64,000 nt of DNA from Pusillimonas sp044464525 (GCF_044464525.1 NZ_JBIQLE010000007.1:74248-138247), one strand, 5' to 3'; counted from the first letter of the stretch, positions 36,956-46,517 are shown. A program made the numbers and translations. The notes: generated by a model from the sequence alone, not told the origin.

Positions 36956-39391
36956 ATGATGCGCACGTTACGGCTTCGCTTGGCCTCTCTTTGTTTGTTC
37001 TGCCTGGCATTGCTGTCTGGGCTGGGCGGCCCCGCGCCTCATGCGCTTGCACAGTCTTCCGCGCCGGCCACGACCCAGGACGTGAGCGCGGTCTTGGACA
37101 AAACCCAGGCATCGGTCACCGGAATCCAGGAGCGGTTGAAGCAAAAACCGCAGGCCATAGGCGACACAGATCTGGTCGCAATGCGCGACACCTTGCAGGA
37201 GGCCCAGTCCCGGGCCGACGAGATCGCGGCCCAGCTCGAGCCGGAATTGGCCGGAGTGCAGGCGCGCCTGAAAGAACTCGGCGCGCCCGCCCCCGATGCC
37301 GAAGAGCCTCCCGACATCGCCCAGCAGCGGGCGCAACTGACGAAGCGGCAGTCTCTCCTCGATTCCCAGATCAAGCTGGCCCGGCTGATGGGCGTGGACG
37401 CCAGGCAGGGCCAGGATCAGATTTCCGTCTTGCGCCGGGCCCGTTTCCAGGCCGAGTTGGGCGAACGTTCGCAATCGCTGCTGACACCCCGCTTCTGGCG
37501 CAATGTCGTGCGCGATGCGCCCCGGGACCTGCGGCGGCTCGACAGCTTGCTGGACGAACTGGGCGGCAGCCTCAAGGCCGTGCCCACCCACGTGTGGTCC
37601 ACGGCGCTGGTTCTGGCGATGTTGCTGCTGCTTGGGGGCGAAGTGGGGCGGCGCGGCCTGGCTGTATTCACTGTCAGGCATACCAAGCCCGCACGCCTGC
37701 GCCGGTCTATTTTCGCGATATTGACGGTGGCGCTTTACACCGCGGTGCCGGGCTTGCTGGCCACCATCCTGCTTTTTGTCCTGCGGTGGCAAGGCGAGCT
37801 GGGAGCCGATCTAAGCGAGTTCCTGCAGCAAAGCGCAGTGGTCGTCTACCTTGCCGGAGCCATGGCGGGTCTGGGCATGGTGCTGCTTTCCCCCGCGCGC
37901 CCCACCTGGCGATTGCCCGCCCTGACCGACGGGCTGGCCAAGACGCTGTCCTGGGTTCCGGTGGTATTTGCCGTGACCTTCGCACTGGCGTGGGTGGCCC
38001 AGCGGCTGCTGGAGCTGATCAACGCCTCGCTAAGCGCCACTTTGTTCGTGAATGGCGTCATGACGGTGACGCTCAACATCTTGATCGGCTTTACGGCCTT
38101 GAGCCTGCGATCCAGCCTGCGAAGGCAGGCGCAACAGGCATCGGCGGATGCCGCCGCCCCGCCTTCGCCGGTGGTCGCCTGGGCAAGGGCCGTGCCTTCT
38201 GTGCTGGTTTTTGTCGTTTCGGTGAGCCTGGTCGCCTTTTTGCTTGGCTTCATCGCGCTAAGCAGCCTGGTTGCCCAGGAAATAATCTGGCTGGCGGTGA
38301 TCGGCAGCACCACCTACCTGCTGGTGGTGTTGATCACCGACGTGTTCGACAGCCTGGGCGCCAAAGTGGGCAGGGAGTGTGCGGCCAACCTGCTGAACGC
38401 GCAGCAGGCGCGGACCCGTTGCCAACTGCTGGTGCTGGTGTCCGGCATGCTGCGGCTGGTGCTGATCTTGAGCGCCATTGCCCTTGTGCTTCTGCCCTTT
38501 GGAGAAAACCCCGGCGATTGGCTGCAGCGCCGGGTGGGCTTCCTGACAGTGGGTTTCAAAGTGGGCGAAGCGCAGATCAGGCCTGCGTCCATCGCATCGA
38601 CCATGATCGTGCTGCTGGCCGGCATCTACGCCGTCAGGATATTGCGATCGTGGCTATCGGACCAGTTCCTGCCGGTTACGCGGCTGGATGAAAGCATGCG
38701 TACCTCGGCCGCCAATCTGGTCGGCTATCTGGGTTATTTCGCCGTCGCCATGGTGGCCATTTCGTCATTGGGCATCGGCCTGGAACGCATGGCGTGGATC
38801 GTCAGCGCCTTGTCGGTCGGCATAGGGTTCGGGCTGCAGGCGGTGGTGCAGAACTTCGTGTCCGGCGTGATTCTTGTGGCGGAGCGGCCCATCAAAGTGG
38901 GCGATTGGGTAAGCCTGGACGGCGTCGAGGGCAATGTGCGGAAGATCAGCGCCCGCGCGACGGAGATCGAAATGTTCGATTGCTCGACGATGATCGTGCC
39001 GAATTCAGAGTTCATCACCAAGAAGGTGCGCAATGTGACCATGGCCAACCCGCTGGGCGTGGTGACGATCAAATTCAACATGGCGCTCGACGTCAACGCC
39101 GATGTCGTGCGCGGCATCATGAAGACGGCCATGGACACGCAGCAAGAAGTGCTCGACAAGCCCGCGCCAACCGTCACACTGGAGACCTTCAGCGAGGCGG
39201 TTCTGACATTTTCGGCCACCTGCTATGTGTCTTCGCCGCGCCATGCCGGCAGGGTGCGCAGCGAACTGATGTTCGAGATATTGGGCGCGCTGCGCAAGCG
39301 GGATATCAAGACCCACGCCATGCCGCCGGCCGAGGACGCGTCCGCCCCGGCGGGCAGCGCCGCGCCGCCGCCGGATGCGCCGCCGATTTAG
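36956..39391 (+). CDS. large MscS-family mechanosensitive channel (DUF3772 type)
   Basis: An 811-aa inner-membrane channel. A signal peptide (MMRTLRLRLASLCLFCLALL) and a periplasmic coiled-coil region (about 30-210, DUF3772-like) precede about ten membrane segments. The MscS core begins near residue 600 with GIGLERMAWIVSALSVGIGF, GLQAVVQNFVSGVILVAERP, IKVGDWVSLDGVEGNVRKIS and STMIVPNSEFITKKVRNVT. The tail is Ala/Pro-rich. It gates on membrane tension to relieve osmotic shock. The last 142 bp of the gene are repeated at 46533. Confidence 0.88.
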   Translation: MMRTLRLRLASLCLFCLALLSGLGGPAPHALAQSSAPATTQDVSAVLDKTQASVTGIQERLKQKPQAIGDTDLVAMRDTLQEAQSRADEIAAQLEPELAGVQARLKELGAPAPDAEEPPDIAQQRAQLTKRQSLLDSQIKLARLMGVDARQGQDQISVLRRARFQAELGERSQSLLTPRFWRNVVRDAPRDLRRLDSLLDELGGSLKAVPTHVWSTALVLAMLLLLGGEVGRRGLAVFTVRHTKPARLRRSIFAILTVALYTAVPGLLATILLFVLRWQGELGADLSEFLQQSAVVVYLAGAMAGLGMVLLSPARPTWRLPALTDGLAKTLSWVPVVFAVTFALAWVAQRLLELINASLSATLFVNGVMTVTLNILIGFTALSLRSSLRRQAQQASADAAAPPSPVVAWARAVPSVLVFVVSVSLVAFLLGFIALSSLVAQEIIWLAVIGSTTYLLVVLITDVFDSLGAKVGRECAANLLNAQQARTRCQLLVLVSGMLRLVLILSAIALVLLPFGENPGDWLQRRVGFLTVGFKVGEAQIRPASIASTMIVLLAGIYAVRILRSWLSDQFLPVTRLDESMRTSAANLVGYLGYFAVAMVAISSLGIGLERMAWIVSALSVGIGFGLQAVVQNFVSGVILVAERPIKVGDWVSLDGVEGNVRKISARATEIEMFDCSTMIVPNSEFITKKVRNVTMANPLGVVTIKFNMALDVNADVVRGIMKTAMDTQQEVLDKPAPTVTLETFSEAVLTFSATCYVSSPRHAGRVRSELMFEILGALRKRDIKTHAMPPAEDASAPAGSAAPPPDAPPI

Positions 39392-39438
39392 CCTTTTGTC
39401 GTTACGGATCTCCAATGACTTCCTGGGGGGCACAGGCT
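39250..39438 (+). repeat. 189-bp direct repeat, left copy (3' end of mscS gene and flank)
   Basis: This matches 46533-46721 with six mismatches and no gaps, about 97%. It covers the last 142 bp of the channel gene and 47 bp after it. The island's first gene (MFS transporter, read inward) ends at 39437, at the repeat edge. Confidence 0.92.
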
Positions 39439-40822
39439 ACACACCCATTGGAAACACGCGGTGTCCGGGGCTGTCTTTGCGGCGACGCATTTCTTCTGGA
39501 TGGTCGAGCCAATTCACCCCACGGTTACGCAGCAGGAACAAATAGACCAGCAGCGAGCCGATGATAAGAATAGTGACGTAGCTAATGAACATCGACACCA
39601 TGCCGGTCTGCTGTGCGGCTGAATAAAGTACGGGCGCGGTGCCTCCGAAGGTCGAGTTGGCTATCGCGTAGCCGAACCCAACCCCCAAAGCCCGCACGTG
39701 GGTGGGGAAGAGCTCGGCTTTGACTACGGCATTAATCGAGGTGTAGCCCGTTAAGATGATGAACCCAACAGTAAGAATGCTGAATGAAAGCAATGCATTC
39801 GTGGTTTGCGGCAGAATCGTGAAAATAACCCAGGTGAAGAGCGTTCCGCCGATACCGAAGAACACCAGCAGCGTTCGCCTTCCTATGCGGTCTGAGAGAA
39901 AGCCTCCTAGGGGCTGGAGCACCATCAAGATGGATAGCGCGATAAGAGAAATTACCGAGCCCATGACGGGGCTGCTTTGCGCAAAGGTGCTCTTTACGAT
40001 GGCAGGGCCAGTGACCGAGTAGGCGTAGAACGCAACAGTGCCGCCCATGGTTACCAGGAAGCAGGCTGTTAGTTCTTTCCAATAATTGCTTATCAATTCT
40101 GACATCGAGCCCGAATCTTTGGTTTTCTTGGCGATTTTGATTGCGTCTTGGCTTAAAGATTCATCCATAGTGCGCCGCATCCAAAGTACGACAAGGGCTC
40201 CGGCTCCGCCGATCAAGAACGCCAGGCGCCAGCCCCACTCGCCGATGAATTCCTTTGAGGTGGACAGCAGCAGGGCCAGGAACAGAGCCTGCGCCAATAC
40301 GTGCCCCCCCACCAGCGTGACGTAATGGAACGACGCCAGAAAGCCCCGATGCTTGGGAACGGCGGCTTCGCTGAGATACGTGGCCGATGTGCCATACTCG
40401 CCCCCGGTTGCAAAACCTTGTACCAGGCGGCACATGATGAGGATGATCGCGGCCCATTCACCGATGGCAAGGCGTGTTGGTGTAATGGCGATTGCGAATG
40501 AACACAGCGACATGATGGTCACTGATAGCGCCAGCGCGGCACGGCGGCCCTTGCGGTCGGCGTAACGCCCAAAGTACCAGGATCCAACCGGCCGCATCAA
40601 GAAGGTGAGGGCAAAAATAGCCCAGATATAGATGGTGGCATTCTTGTCATCCGGGCTGAAAAAGTGGTGCTCGAACGAGGCGGCAAAAACCGAGTAGACA
40701 TAGACGTCGTACCATTCGACCAGGTTTCCGGCGGAGCCTTTCAGGGTATTGGATACTGAGCGGCGCAGGTTGGTTGGGCGGTGGAGTGTGTTTATGTCGG
40801 CTATTTCTTCTTTCATATTCAA
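39437..40822 (-). CDS. MFS transporter, metabolite:H+ symporter type
   Basis: A 461-aa 12-segment permease of the MHS (KgtP/ProP-like) branch. It has GNLVEWYDVYVYSVFAASFE at the first helix and FLMRPVGSWYFGRYADRKGR with the MFS signature. RLVQGFATGGEYGTSATYLSE, LQPLGGFLSDRIGRRTLLV and FPTHVRALGVGFGYAIANS follow. These carriers take up dicarboxylates, aromatic acids or osmolytes with protons. The substrate is not evident. It stands alone at the left edge of the island, with its stop at the border of the direct repeat. Confidence 0.87.
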   Translation of the reverse strand: MNMKEEIADINTLHRPTNLRRSVSNTLKGSAGNLVEWYDVYVYSVFAASFEHHFFSPDDKNATIYIWAIFALTFLMRPVGSWYFGRYADRKGRRAALALSVTIMSLCSFAIAITPTRLAIGEWAAIILIMCRLVQGFATGGEYGTSATYLSEAAVPKHRGFLASFHYVTLVGGHVLAQALFLALLLSTSKEFIGEWGWRLAFLIGGAGALVVLWMRRTMDESLSQDAIKIAKKTKDSGSMSELISNYWKELTACFLVTMGGTVAFYAYSVTGPAIVKSTFAQSSPVMGSVISLIALSILMVLQPLGGFLSDRIGRRTLLVFFGIGGTLFTWVIFTILPQTTNALLSFSILTVGFIILTGYTSINAVVKAELFPTHVRALGVGFGYAIANSTFGGTAPVLYSAAQQTGMVSMFISYVTILIIGSLLVYLFLLRNRGVNWLDHPEEMRRRKDSPGHRVFPMGV

Positions 40823-41043
40823 ACAAGGGAATCACGATACGCGGATTGTGCTCTGAATCGGCAATATATGCCACTCGAATATTGGGACTAGGTAACTAGT
40901 CGTTGCCTTGGGGAAATGCATCGACCGACGCACGGCCACACCGTGCCGCTTTTCCAACAACCCGTGCAATGAGCCTGCCATCCATACCCGATTTAGTCGG
41001 AGCTGGATCGAATCAACCATCTAGAAAGATCGTCTCGGTGTGG

Positions 41044-41733
41044 CTAGCGTCTTTTAGCTTTGAGCAGAACCTGGTTCACGATGCGATCGCAACGCTCGCC
41101 GTCAAATGAAAAGGCATCTGCCAGGGTCATGTCGATATCATTGGCCAAACCCTCTCGCAGCAGGCTGCGGGCGCGAAAATATCGCGTTCGTACGGTAGCC
41201 TCGGGAATATGCAACGCCTGAGAAACCGATTGAGCGCTCATTTCCTCGAGCGCGCGCAGCACAAAGACGGTCCGGTACAGATCAGGAAGCCGGTCGATGC
41301 GCCGCTCGATGATGGTGCGTAGCTGTGCACGCATCGCAAATTGTTCGGGCTGCTGATCGGCGCTTTGGGTAAGAGATGCCTGGATTTCAGGATCGAACGA
41401 AATCATGGCTGCGTCCAGTGGGATGATTTGAGCGCCCTTGCGTCGTAAACGCCCCAACGACTCGTTGACAACGATACGCACCAGCCATGTCGACAGCCTG
41501 GCTTGTGAATGAAAGCTGCCCAATGCTTGCCAGGCGTGCAGGTATGCCTCTTGCAATACGTCTTCAGCATCCGTGTCGCTGTGCACGATGCTGCGCGCCG
41601 TGCGAAACAACAGGCGGTTATGCCGCCGCATGATGACCTCAAAGGCAGCCTCGTCGCCTCCGGCCGCATATGTGATCAGCTCTTGTTCAGGGGTGTGTTC
41701 AGAAAACGCTGCGTGGACCTGTGCGTGTTGCAT
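41044..41733 (-). CDS. RpoE-type ECF sigma factor
   Basis: A 229-aa sigma factor. Region 2 is FEVIMRRHNRLLFRTARSIV, then DTDAEDVLQEAYLHAWQALG, SFHSQARLSTWLVRIVVNES. Region 4 is RIDRLPDLYRTVFVLRALEE, MSAQSVSQALHIPEATVRTR. The ATG at 41733 has AGGAG upstream; a frame extension of 21 residues has no such site. It lies last in the minus-strand run after folE, with a 190-bp gap. No recognisable anti-sigma gene is adjacent, though the small membrane proteins upstream could serve. Confidence 0.85.
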   Translation of the reverse strand: MQHAQVHAAFSEHTPEQELITYAAGGDEAAFEVIMRRHNRLLFRTARSIVHSDTDAEDVLQEAYLHAWQALGSFHSQARLSTWLVRIVVNESLGRLRRKGAQIIPLDAAMISFDPEIQASLTQSADQQPEQFAMRAQLRTIIERRIDRLPDLYRTVFVLRALEEMSAQSVSQALHIPEATVRTRYFRARSLLREGLANDIDMTLADAFSFDGERCDRIVNQVLLKAKRR

Positions 41734-41923
41734 GGCGGCTCCTATTTTCCGTGCCGACGGGTGCGGCTCGACAAACATAGGCTGACCCTCAGCCATTGAT
41801 TGTAAGGGATTGGCGGGGCATCTTCCATGGCTCGATTACACCTGATTCGCACTGTGTGCTTTGAGGGCGATTTTCTTATCGAAGTTATGAAGCGCCGGCG
41901 ATGAAGGCGTGGCGTGTGCATTT

Positions 41924-42655
41924 TCATTCCCTTCCAGTGTTCAACAGGCTCAAGAATTCACGGCGAAGGGAAACGTCGTCAAGGAACGCGCCTCTCATCA
42001 CTGAATTTTTCATCAGCGCTTCGTCATCCTTCACACCTCGCCAGCGCATGCAAAGATGACTGGCTTGCATCACAACAGCAAGGCCGTCCGGCGCCATGCG
42101 TCCCTCCAGTTCGTCGGCCAGCATGACCACAGCTTCCTCCTGTATTTGCGGGCGGCTCATGATCCAGTCGCATAGGCGAGCGTATTTTGACAAACCGATG
42201 AGATCCGAGTCAGGGCTGGGCAGGACTCCAATCCAGACCTTACCCAGAATGGGACACAAATGGTGCGAGCAGGCGCTGCAGACCTTGATCGGTCCGACGG
42301 TGATCAACTCGCTCAAGCGCGAAATATTGGGGAATGATGTTATCGCCGGAGCATGCTCATAACGGCCACGAAATACCTCCTGGATGAACAGTTTGGCTAC
42401 GCGTCCAGCTGTGTCTGCGGTGTTATGGTCCCGCTCAATATCGATAACCAGTGCGTCCAGCACATCACGCATCTTGCCTTCCACCTCGGCAAGCAGCTCT
42501 TCCAATTCACCGCTATGAATGAAAGCGGAGATATTGTCATTGGCGTAATAACGATGCTTGGCGGCGATCAGTCTGGCCCGAATCCGATCGGAGGCCGTCA
42601 CTGCGGGTGCAATGCTGTCATTATGGCTAGAGTAAGAAGGAAGCGTAGTAAGCAT
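41924..42655 (-). CDS. folE: GTP cyclohydrolase I
   Basis: A 243-aa enzyme that converts GTP to dihydroneopterin triphosphate for folate and pterins. DTAGRVAKLFIQEVFRGRYE, then zinc-site ICSACSHHLCPILGKVWIGV-like sequence (cysteine and histidine of CSACSHHLCP) and the third ligand in QASHLCMRWRGV are present, as are GLSKYARL and REFLSLL. The 60-residue N-terminal extension is not conserved. A folE in an accessory operon with a cupredoxin and an ECF sigma factor suggests a second, conditionally used copy, since the chromosomal gene is normally elsewhere. The ATG lacks a strong ribosome site. Confidence 0.9.
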   Translation of the reverse strand: MLTTLPSYSSHNDSIAPAVTASDRIRARLIAAKHRYYANDNISAFIHSGELEELLAEVEGKMRDVLDALVIDIERDHNTADTAGRVAKLFIQEVFRGRYEHAPAITSFPNISRLSELITVGPIKVCSACSHHLCPILGKVWIGVLPSPDSDLIGLSKYARLCDWIMSRPQIQEEAVVMLADELEGRMAPDGLAVVMQASHLCMRWRGVKDDEALMKNSVMRGAFLDDVSLRREFLSLLNTGRE

Positions 42656-42725
42656 GGGGTAGTCTCAAGCTGGTTTAACGACGGTTTATGTAGTTGATGC
42701 CCTAAAGCGGGAGGTGCGTGTTTAT

Positions 42726-43145
42726 TTACTGGGCGCGCCCGACTCCATGTTGGTAGACCAGCTTGGCTCCCAACCAGCCGCCGGCAAGCAGGAACACAAA
42801 ACCACCCGCGTCGAGCAATAAAGAGATCGCATCGGGCGCCACAGGTTGAAAGCTGTCCAGACCCCGCACCAGCCGGGAGATGAACAACACCCAGGCAACC
42901 ACCATTGCGCCCATATGAACGTAGGCGTCGCGCATGGGTTGCCCCTCTGGCACACGGGCAAGTTCTATCAGGCCCGCCGCCATCGCGGCCACCGCCATGG
43001 TGCAGCCGACCGCCAACAGGCCTGAGGACCAGCGCCACGCGATCTCGCCAAGCCAGAGGCCGGTAAAATCGGCCAACGTCGCCAGCGTCCAACAAGCAAT
43101 CGGGAAATGCACCAAAGCCGGATGCAAGGGATGGCGCGTCATCAA
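42726..43145 (-). CDS. DUF2231-family membrane protein
   Basis: A 139-aa protein with four membrane segments. It opens HPLHPALVHFPIACWTLATL, the DUF2231 signature with histidines at the membrane face. A mid-protein YVHMGAMVVAWVLFISRLVR and a last FVFLLAGGWLGAKLVYQHGV follow. DUF2231 proteins often accompany haem, copper or redox genes; biochemical function is unknown. Its ATG overlaps the stop of the upstream gene by 4 bp (ATGA), so the two are translated together. Confidence 0.8.
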   Translation of the reverse strand: MMTRHPLHPALVHFPIACWTLATLADFTGLWLGEIAWRWSSGLLAVGCTMAVAAMAAGLIELARVPEGQPMRDAYVHMGAMVVAWVLFISRLVRGLDSFQPVAPDAISLLLDAGGFVFLLAGGWLGAKLVYQHGVGRAQ

Positions 43146-43480
43146 AGCACCACGCTAAGCAAGGTCAAAAAGCCGATTACGGCCACGACAGCGTGAATGA
43201 TTACAACGGCCTTAGGTGGAAGCTTCTTGCGCACATGAAACGACGCCAGGAAAAAGCCCCCCAGTGCCGCCAATACCAACAGGCCAAACCCGATTGCGAT
43301 TTGCGATGAAATGGCTCCCTGGACGAGCAGAACAATCAAAAGGATCAAGCCAATGGCGCCCAGCAAGGCATGCAGCAGTGACAGAGTCCAGGGCGCGAAC
43401 TTGTCGCGCAAGACGTGGCCCGCCAGTATTAAACCGCCCAGGGCGGTTATCGCAAAAATTATCAAGGCATAAGTGAGCAT
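43142..43480 (-). CDS. small four-helix membrane protein
   Basis: A 112-aa very hydrophobic protein with four predicted membrane helices: ALIIFAITALGGLILAG, LHALLGAIGLILLIVLLV, AIGFGLLVLAALGGFFLAS and AVVIIHAVVAVIGFLTLLS. The second and fourth carry a histidine each, a possible b-type haem pair. AGGAG precedes the ATG. It lies between the cupredoxin and DUF2231 genes. It belongs to no family I can name with confidence. Confidence 0.7.
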   Translation of the reverse strand: MLTYALIIFAITALGGLILAGHVLRDKFAPWTLSLLHALLGAIGLILLIVLLVQGAISSQIAIGFGLLVLAALGGFFLASFHVRKKLPPKAVVIIHAVVAVIGFLTLLSVVL

Positions 43481-43521
43481 CGTATTTCTCCTGAAACGTT
43501 ATGCAATGGAGCAGCCATAAT

Positions 43522-44046
43522 TCAATCGAGGCGTGTCTCTTTCAAGATTTCACCAACGTCGGCAAACGCCGCTGTTGCTGGCTCTGGCAATAAGGCGTCC
43601 GTATCAGCATAAGGCTGTATGGAAGCGTCTACTTGACCCACCACAATGCGGCCAACCATGCCTGCTTGTTCATGGGGGATGCAGAAGTAGTCGTAGACCC
43701 CTGGCACCTCAAGAACCATGGCAAAAGATTCATTCGGCATCAAATAGCCCGAATCCCATGACTTGGCTCCGTGTGGGATGCGCTGAGGTTTTCCGTTATC
43801 CGGGTGATAGGCGGTGCTTGTGTGGACATTGCCCGTCTCGCGGTTGACCCACCGCACAGTTTGTCCGGGCTGAATCAACAGGCCGCGGGGGCGAAACCAA
43901 ACATGAGCGCCGGTAGGGGTGCCGGCCAGCGAGATTTCGATCTCATCGGCTGAGTCGGCGCGCCGTATCAGGGTTGCGGACAGCAGCAGACCACCGCCGG
44001 CTGACAACAGCAAGCGCCGGCGTTGATTGTGAGCTACGGTTTTCAT
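43522..44046 (-). CDS. exported cupredoxin (plastocyanin-like)
   Basis: A 174-aa type I copper protein. The N-terminus RRRLLLSAGGGLLLSATLIR looks like a twin-arginine-type or basic Sec signal. The cupredoxin core has PRGLLIQPGQTVRWVNRETG, NVHTSTAYHP (first His ligand) and VYDYFCIPHEQAGMVGRIVV, supplying Cys, His and Met ligands. It probably carries electrons or copper in the periplasm. Its ATG overlaps the stop of the upstream secreted-protein gene (ATGA). Confidence 0.85.
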   Translation of the reverse strand: MKTVAHNQRRRLLLSAGGGLLLSATLIRRADSADEIEISLAGTPTGAHVWFRPRGLLIQPGQTVRWVNRETGNVHTSTAYHPDNGKPQRIPHGAKSWDSGYLMPNESFAMVLEVPGVYDYFCIPHEQAGMVGRIVVGQVDASIQPYADTDALLPEPATAAFADVGEILKETRLD

Positions 44047-44465
44047 TTTGCGACGCGTCCTTCCTGATCAGCCGCAACATGCCACAGCACGACGTGGATA
44101 TGAGGTTCGGCAACGCCCGGATGGCCCGCGTTGTACATGACATCGACGTGATCCACCCCGCTTGAGCCCACCTTCAAGTCATTTAGATGCATGTCGGCCG
44201 TCATCTGCGACAGCGGAATCATATAGGTAGTGTTTACCAGCTTGCCATCATGATCGAATCCCAGGAAAGGCCCGGCCGGCAAAGTCGCGGGATCGACGAA
44301 CAACTGGCCCATGCCGGGAATGAAGTCCGGAAGCTTGACCAGCGAGCTGACCGCTTTATATGGGGCCGGAGGAGGCGCGTTGAGTGCAGTGGACTCGTGC
44401 GCCATGGCACAAGATACGCCAAGGGACAATGCCAGCGCGGCAGCGGGAAGGATGGGACGAATCAT
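44043..44465 (-). CDS. secreted protein, first gene of the cupredoxin/folE operon
   Basis: A 140-aa protein with a signal peptide (RPILPAAALALSLGVSCAMA). The mature domain contains MTADMHLNDLKVGSSGVDHV, DVMYNAGHPGVAEPHIHVVL and a final WHVAADQEG. The histidine-rich end (HPG, PHIHVVLWH) suggests metal binding. I do not assign a family. GGAG precedes the ATG. It is the head of a coupled run: secreted protein, cupredoxin, 4-TM protein, DUF2231, FolE, sigma factor. Confidence 0.7.
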   Translation of the reverse strand: MIRPILPAAALALSLGVSCAMAHESTALNAPPPAPYKAVSSLVKLPDFIPGMGQLFVDPATLPAGPFLGFDHDGKLVNTTYMIPLSQMTADMHLNDLKVGSSGVDHVDVMYNAGHPGVAEPHIHVVLWHVAADQEGRVAK

Positions 44466-44685
44466 AATGGGCTCCAGAGGTGCGCGGCGTAAATCGCCAC
44501 GTCTTATCCATTGGATGCAGCCCGAAGGGTATCCGTTTCAAAAATTTCAGAAGACCTGAAAAATTACAGGGAGTGCGCCACTTTACGCGCATGAGCACGA
44601 ATACAGCTTCTACCTTTCACCGAACCTATGACTCTCAGCTTGAGCGTTGCTTCACCAATGAGCGTCGATCAGTTGAAGCTGTTCA

Positions 44686-45588
44686 CTAAACTATTTCTCT
44701 AGCCATATCGATAAGAGCCCTGAGACTACCTGGAACATGGCGATTATTAGGAAAGTACAAATTCAAACCCGAAATGTATGGGCACCAACTCTCTAGTACA
44801 GCAACCAAAGCGCCCCTATCGATATATGGGCGGGCATATTCTTCCATAACATAAGCGATGCCCACACCAGCCGCTGCCGCTTCTACCATCAATTGATGAT
44901 GATCCAGAGTTAGCGCGCCCGGCACATCCAAAACGAATTCTTGTCCTTGTTTACTGAATTCCCAGCGATAACGTTTGCCACTGGGAAAACGTTGTCGGAT
45001 GCACTGATGCTTGGCAAGCTCATCAGGTGTTTTCAGTGCAGGGTGAGCAGCTAAGTAGTTTGGCGACGCGACGGCCAAAAAACGAATGTCTGGGCCAAGG
45101 CGAACTGCCACCATATCTTTGGGTATAGCGTCACCCAATCTGATTCCTGCGTCAAAGCCCTTCTCAACGATGTCTACCAATTCTCCCTGTGCAGTGAGAT
45201 CAAGTTGCACATCGGGATAGCGCACCAGAAATCTCGGCACCAGCGTTTCGAGTAGCAAGCGAATAGCTGGCTCGCTGCCGTTAATTCTCAGTGTTCCCAT
45301 CGTCCGCCCCTGTGCGCCTGCAACGTCTTCCAGTAGCTGACTCAAATCGCCCAACAACGGATCAAGGCGTGCAAGAAATTGCTCTCCTGCTTCAGTGAGC
45401 GACACGCTACGTGTTGTCCGATGCAGTAGACGGGTGCTTAACTTACTTTCCAGCCCTCGCAGCGTATGACTGAGCGACGAACGTGTTACGCCAAGCAGTT
45501 CAGCGGCGCGTCGGAAACTGCGGTGTTCAGCGACAGCCATGAAGGCATGCAGGTCTTTCAGTGTTGGGGAATCAATTGGTGATTTCAT
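44686..45588 (-). CDS. LysR-family regulator
   Basis: A 300-aa LysR protein. The HTH is LKDLHAFMAVAEHRSFRRAA and LLGVTRSSLSHTLRGLESKL, followed by TRLLHRTTRSVSLTEAGEQF. The effector domain has GTLRINGSEPAIRLLLETLV and DAGIRLGDAIPKDMVAVRLG, as in the CrgA/PgrR-like group. DNA here is AT-richer than the neighbours, a sign of transfer. It is divergent from the SDR gene at 45687, its probable target. Confidence 0.85.
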   Translation of the reverse strand: MKSPIDSPTLKDLHAFMAVAEHRSFRRAAELLGVTRSSLSHTLRGLESKLSTRLLHRTTRSVSLTEAGEQFLARLDPLLGDLSQLLEDVAGAQGRTMGTLRINGSEPAIRLLLETLVPRFLVRYPDVQLDLTAQGELVDIVEKGFDAGIRLGDAIPKDMVAVRLGPDIRFLAVASPNYLAAHPALKTPDELAKHQCIRQRFPSGKRYRWEFSKQGQEFVLDVPGALTLDHHQLMVEAAAAGVGIAYVMEEYARPYIDRGALVAVLESWCPYISGLNLYFPNNRHVPGSLRALIDMAREIV

Positions 45589-45686
45589 TTCACCTACTCA
45601 TGCGATTTATTGGTCATTCCAATCACAATCATAACCTCATACCATCTTCTAAGTTCTTACTTTTTCTCTCTTTCTGGACTAAAAAT

Positions 45687-46517
45687 ATGACTAAGACATG
45701 GTTTATTACCGGAACCTCAACAGGCCTGGGTCGCCTTCTTACTGAACGCTTGCTGGCGCGTGGTGATCGCGTAGTTGCAACAGTTCGTCAGCCTGACGTT
45801 CTGACGACGCTGACAGCACAGTATGGTGACCAACTGCTTGTTCTCACGCTTGATGTCACCGACACGCACGCCATAAATACTGTTGTCACGGATGCTTTTC
45901 AACGTGCCGGGAACATTGACGTAGTGGTCGGCAACGCTGGGTATGCACTATTTGGTGCAGCTGAAGAAGCAAGCGATGCCCAGATCGACCGGCAGATTGC
46001 AACAAATCTGGTGGGATCCATCCAGCTTATACGAGCAGTCTTGCCTCACTTACGCGAGCAGGGTGGCGGTCGCATCGTACAGCTGTCCTCGGAGGGTGGA
46101 CAGATCGCTTACCCCAACTTCAGTCTTTATCACGCTACCAAATGGGGAATCGAAGGTTTCGTCGAATCAGTTGCTCAGGAAGTTGCTTCATTTGGCATAG
46201 ATTTTTTAATTGTCGAACCAGGTCCAACCGGCACCAATTTCGTTGATGGACTAGATCGTGCGCCGATTATGGCCTGCTATGAAGACACACCGGCTGGCGA
46301 AGTACGCCGGGGAGTAGCCTCGGGTGCTTTTGCTATTAAAGGTGACGCCGCCAGAACGGTCGATGCCATGATTGCGACGGCAGATATGCAGCATCCTCCC
46401 TTGCGGCTCGCATTGGGTAGTACGGCTTATGCATCAATTAGCCAAGCACTGTCCCAGCGGTTAAGTCTGCTAGAAAACCAAAAGGACATAGCGCTGTCCG
46501 CTGATCGCCTTAACTAA
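45687..46517 (+). CDS. SDR-family oxidoreductase
   Basis: A 276-aa classical short-chain dehydrogenase. TWFITGTSTGLGRLLTERLL has the TGxxxGxG cofactor motif. VVGNAGYAL, the catalytic QLSSEGG serine and YHATKWGIEGF (YxxxK) are present. The ATG at 45687 gives MTKTWFITGTS; the frame is open 126 bp further up but that part would run into the LysR promoter. The substrate is unknown. It lies just before the right direct repeat. Confidence 0.85.
   Translation: MTKTWFITGTSTGLGRLLTERLLARGDRVVATVRQPDVLTTLTAQYGDQLLVLTLDVTDTHAINTVVTDAFQRAGNIDVVVGNAGYALFGAAEEASDAQIDRQIATNLVGSIQLIRAVLPHLREQGGGRIVQLSSEGGQIAYPNFSLYHATKWGIEGFVESVAQEVASFGIDFLIVEPGPTGTNFVDGLDRAPIMACYEDTPAGEVRRGVASGAFAIKGDAARTVDAMIATADMQHPPLRLALGSTAYASISQALSQRLSLLENQKDIALSADRLN

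Noticed and set aside
36928..38691. 587-codon frame overlapping the mscS gene in another frame
   Set aside because: Arg/Gly/Ala-rich shadow of the channel gene; the in-frame channel has a signal peptide, membrane segments and the MscS core.
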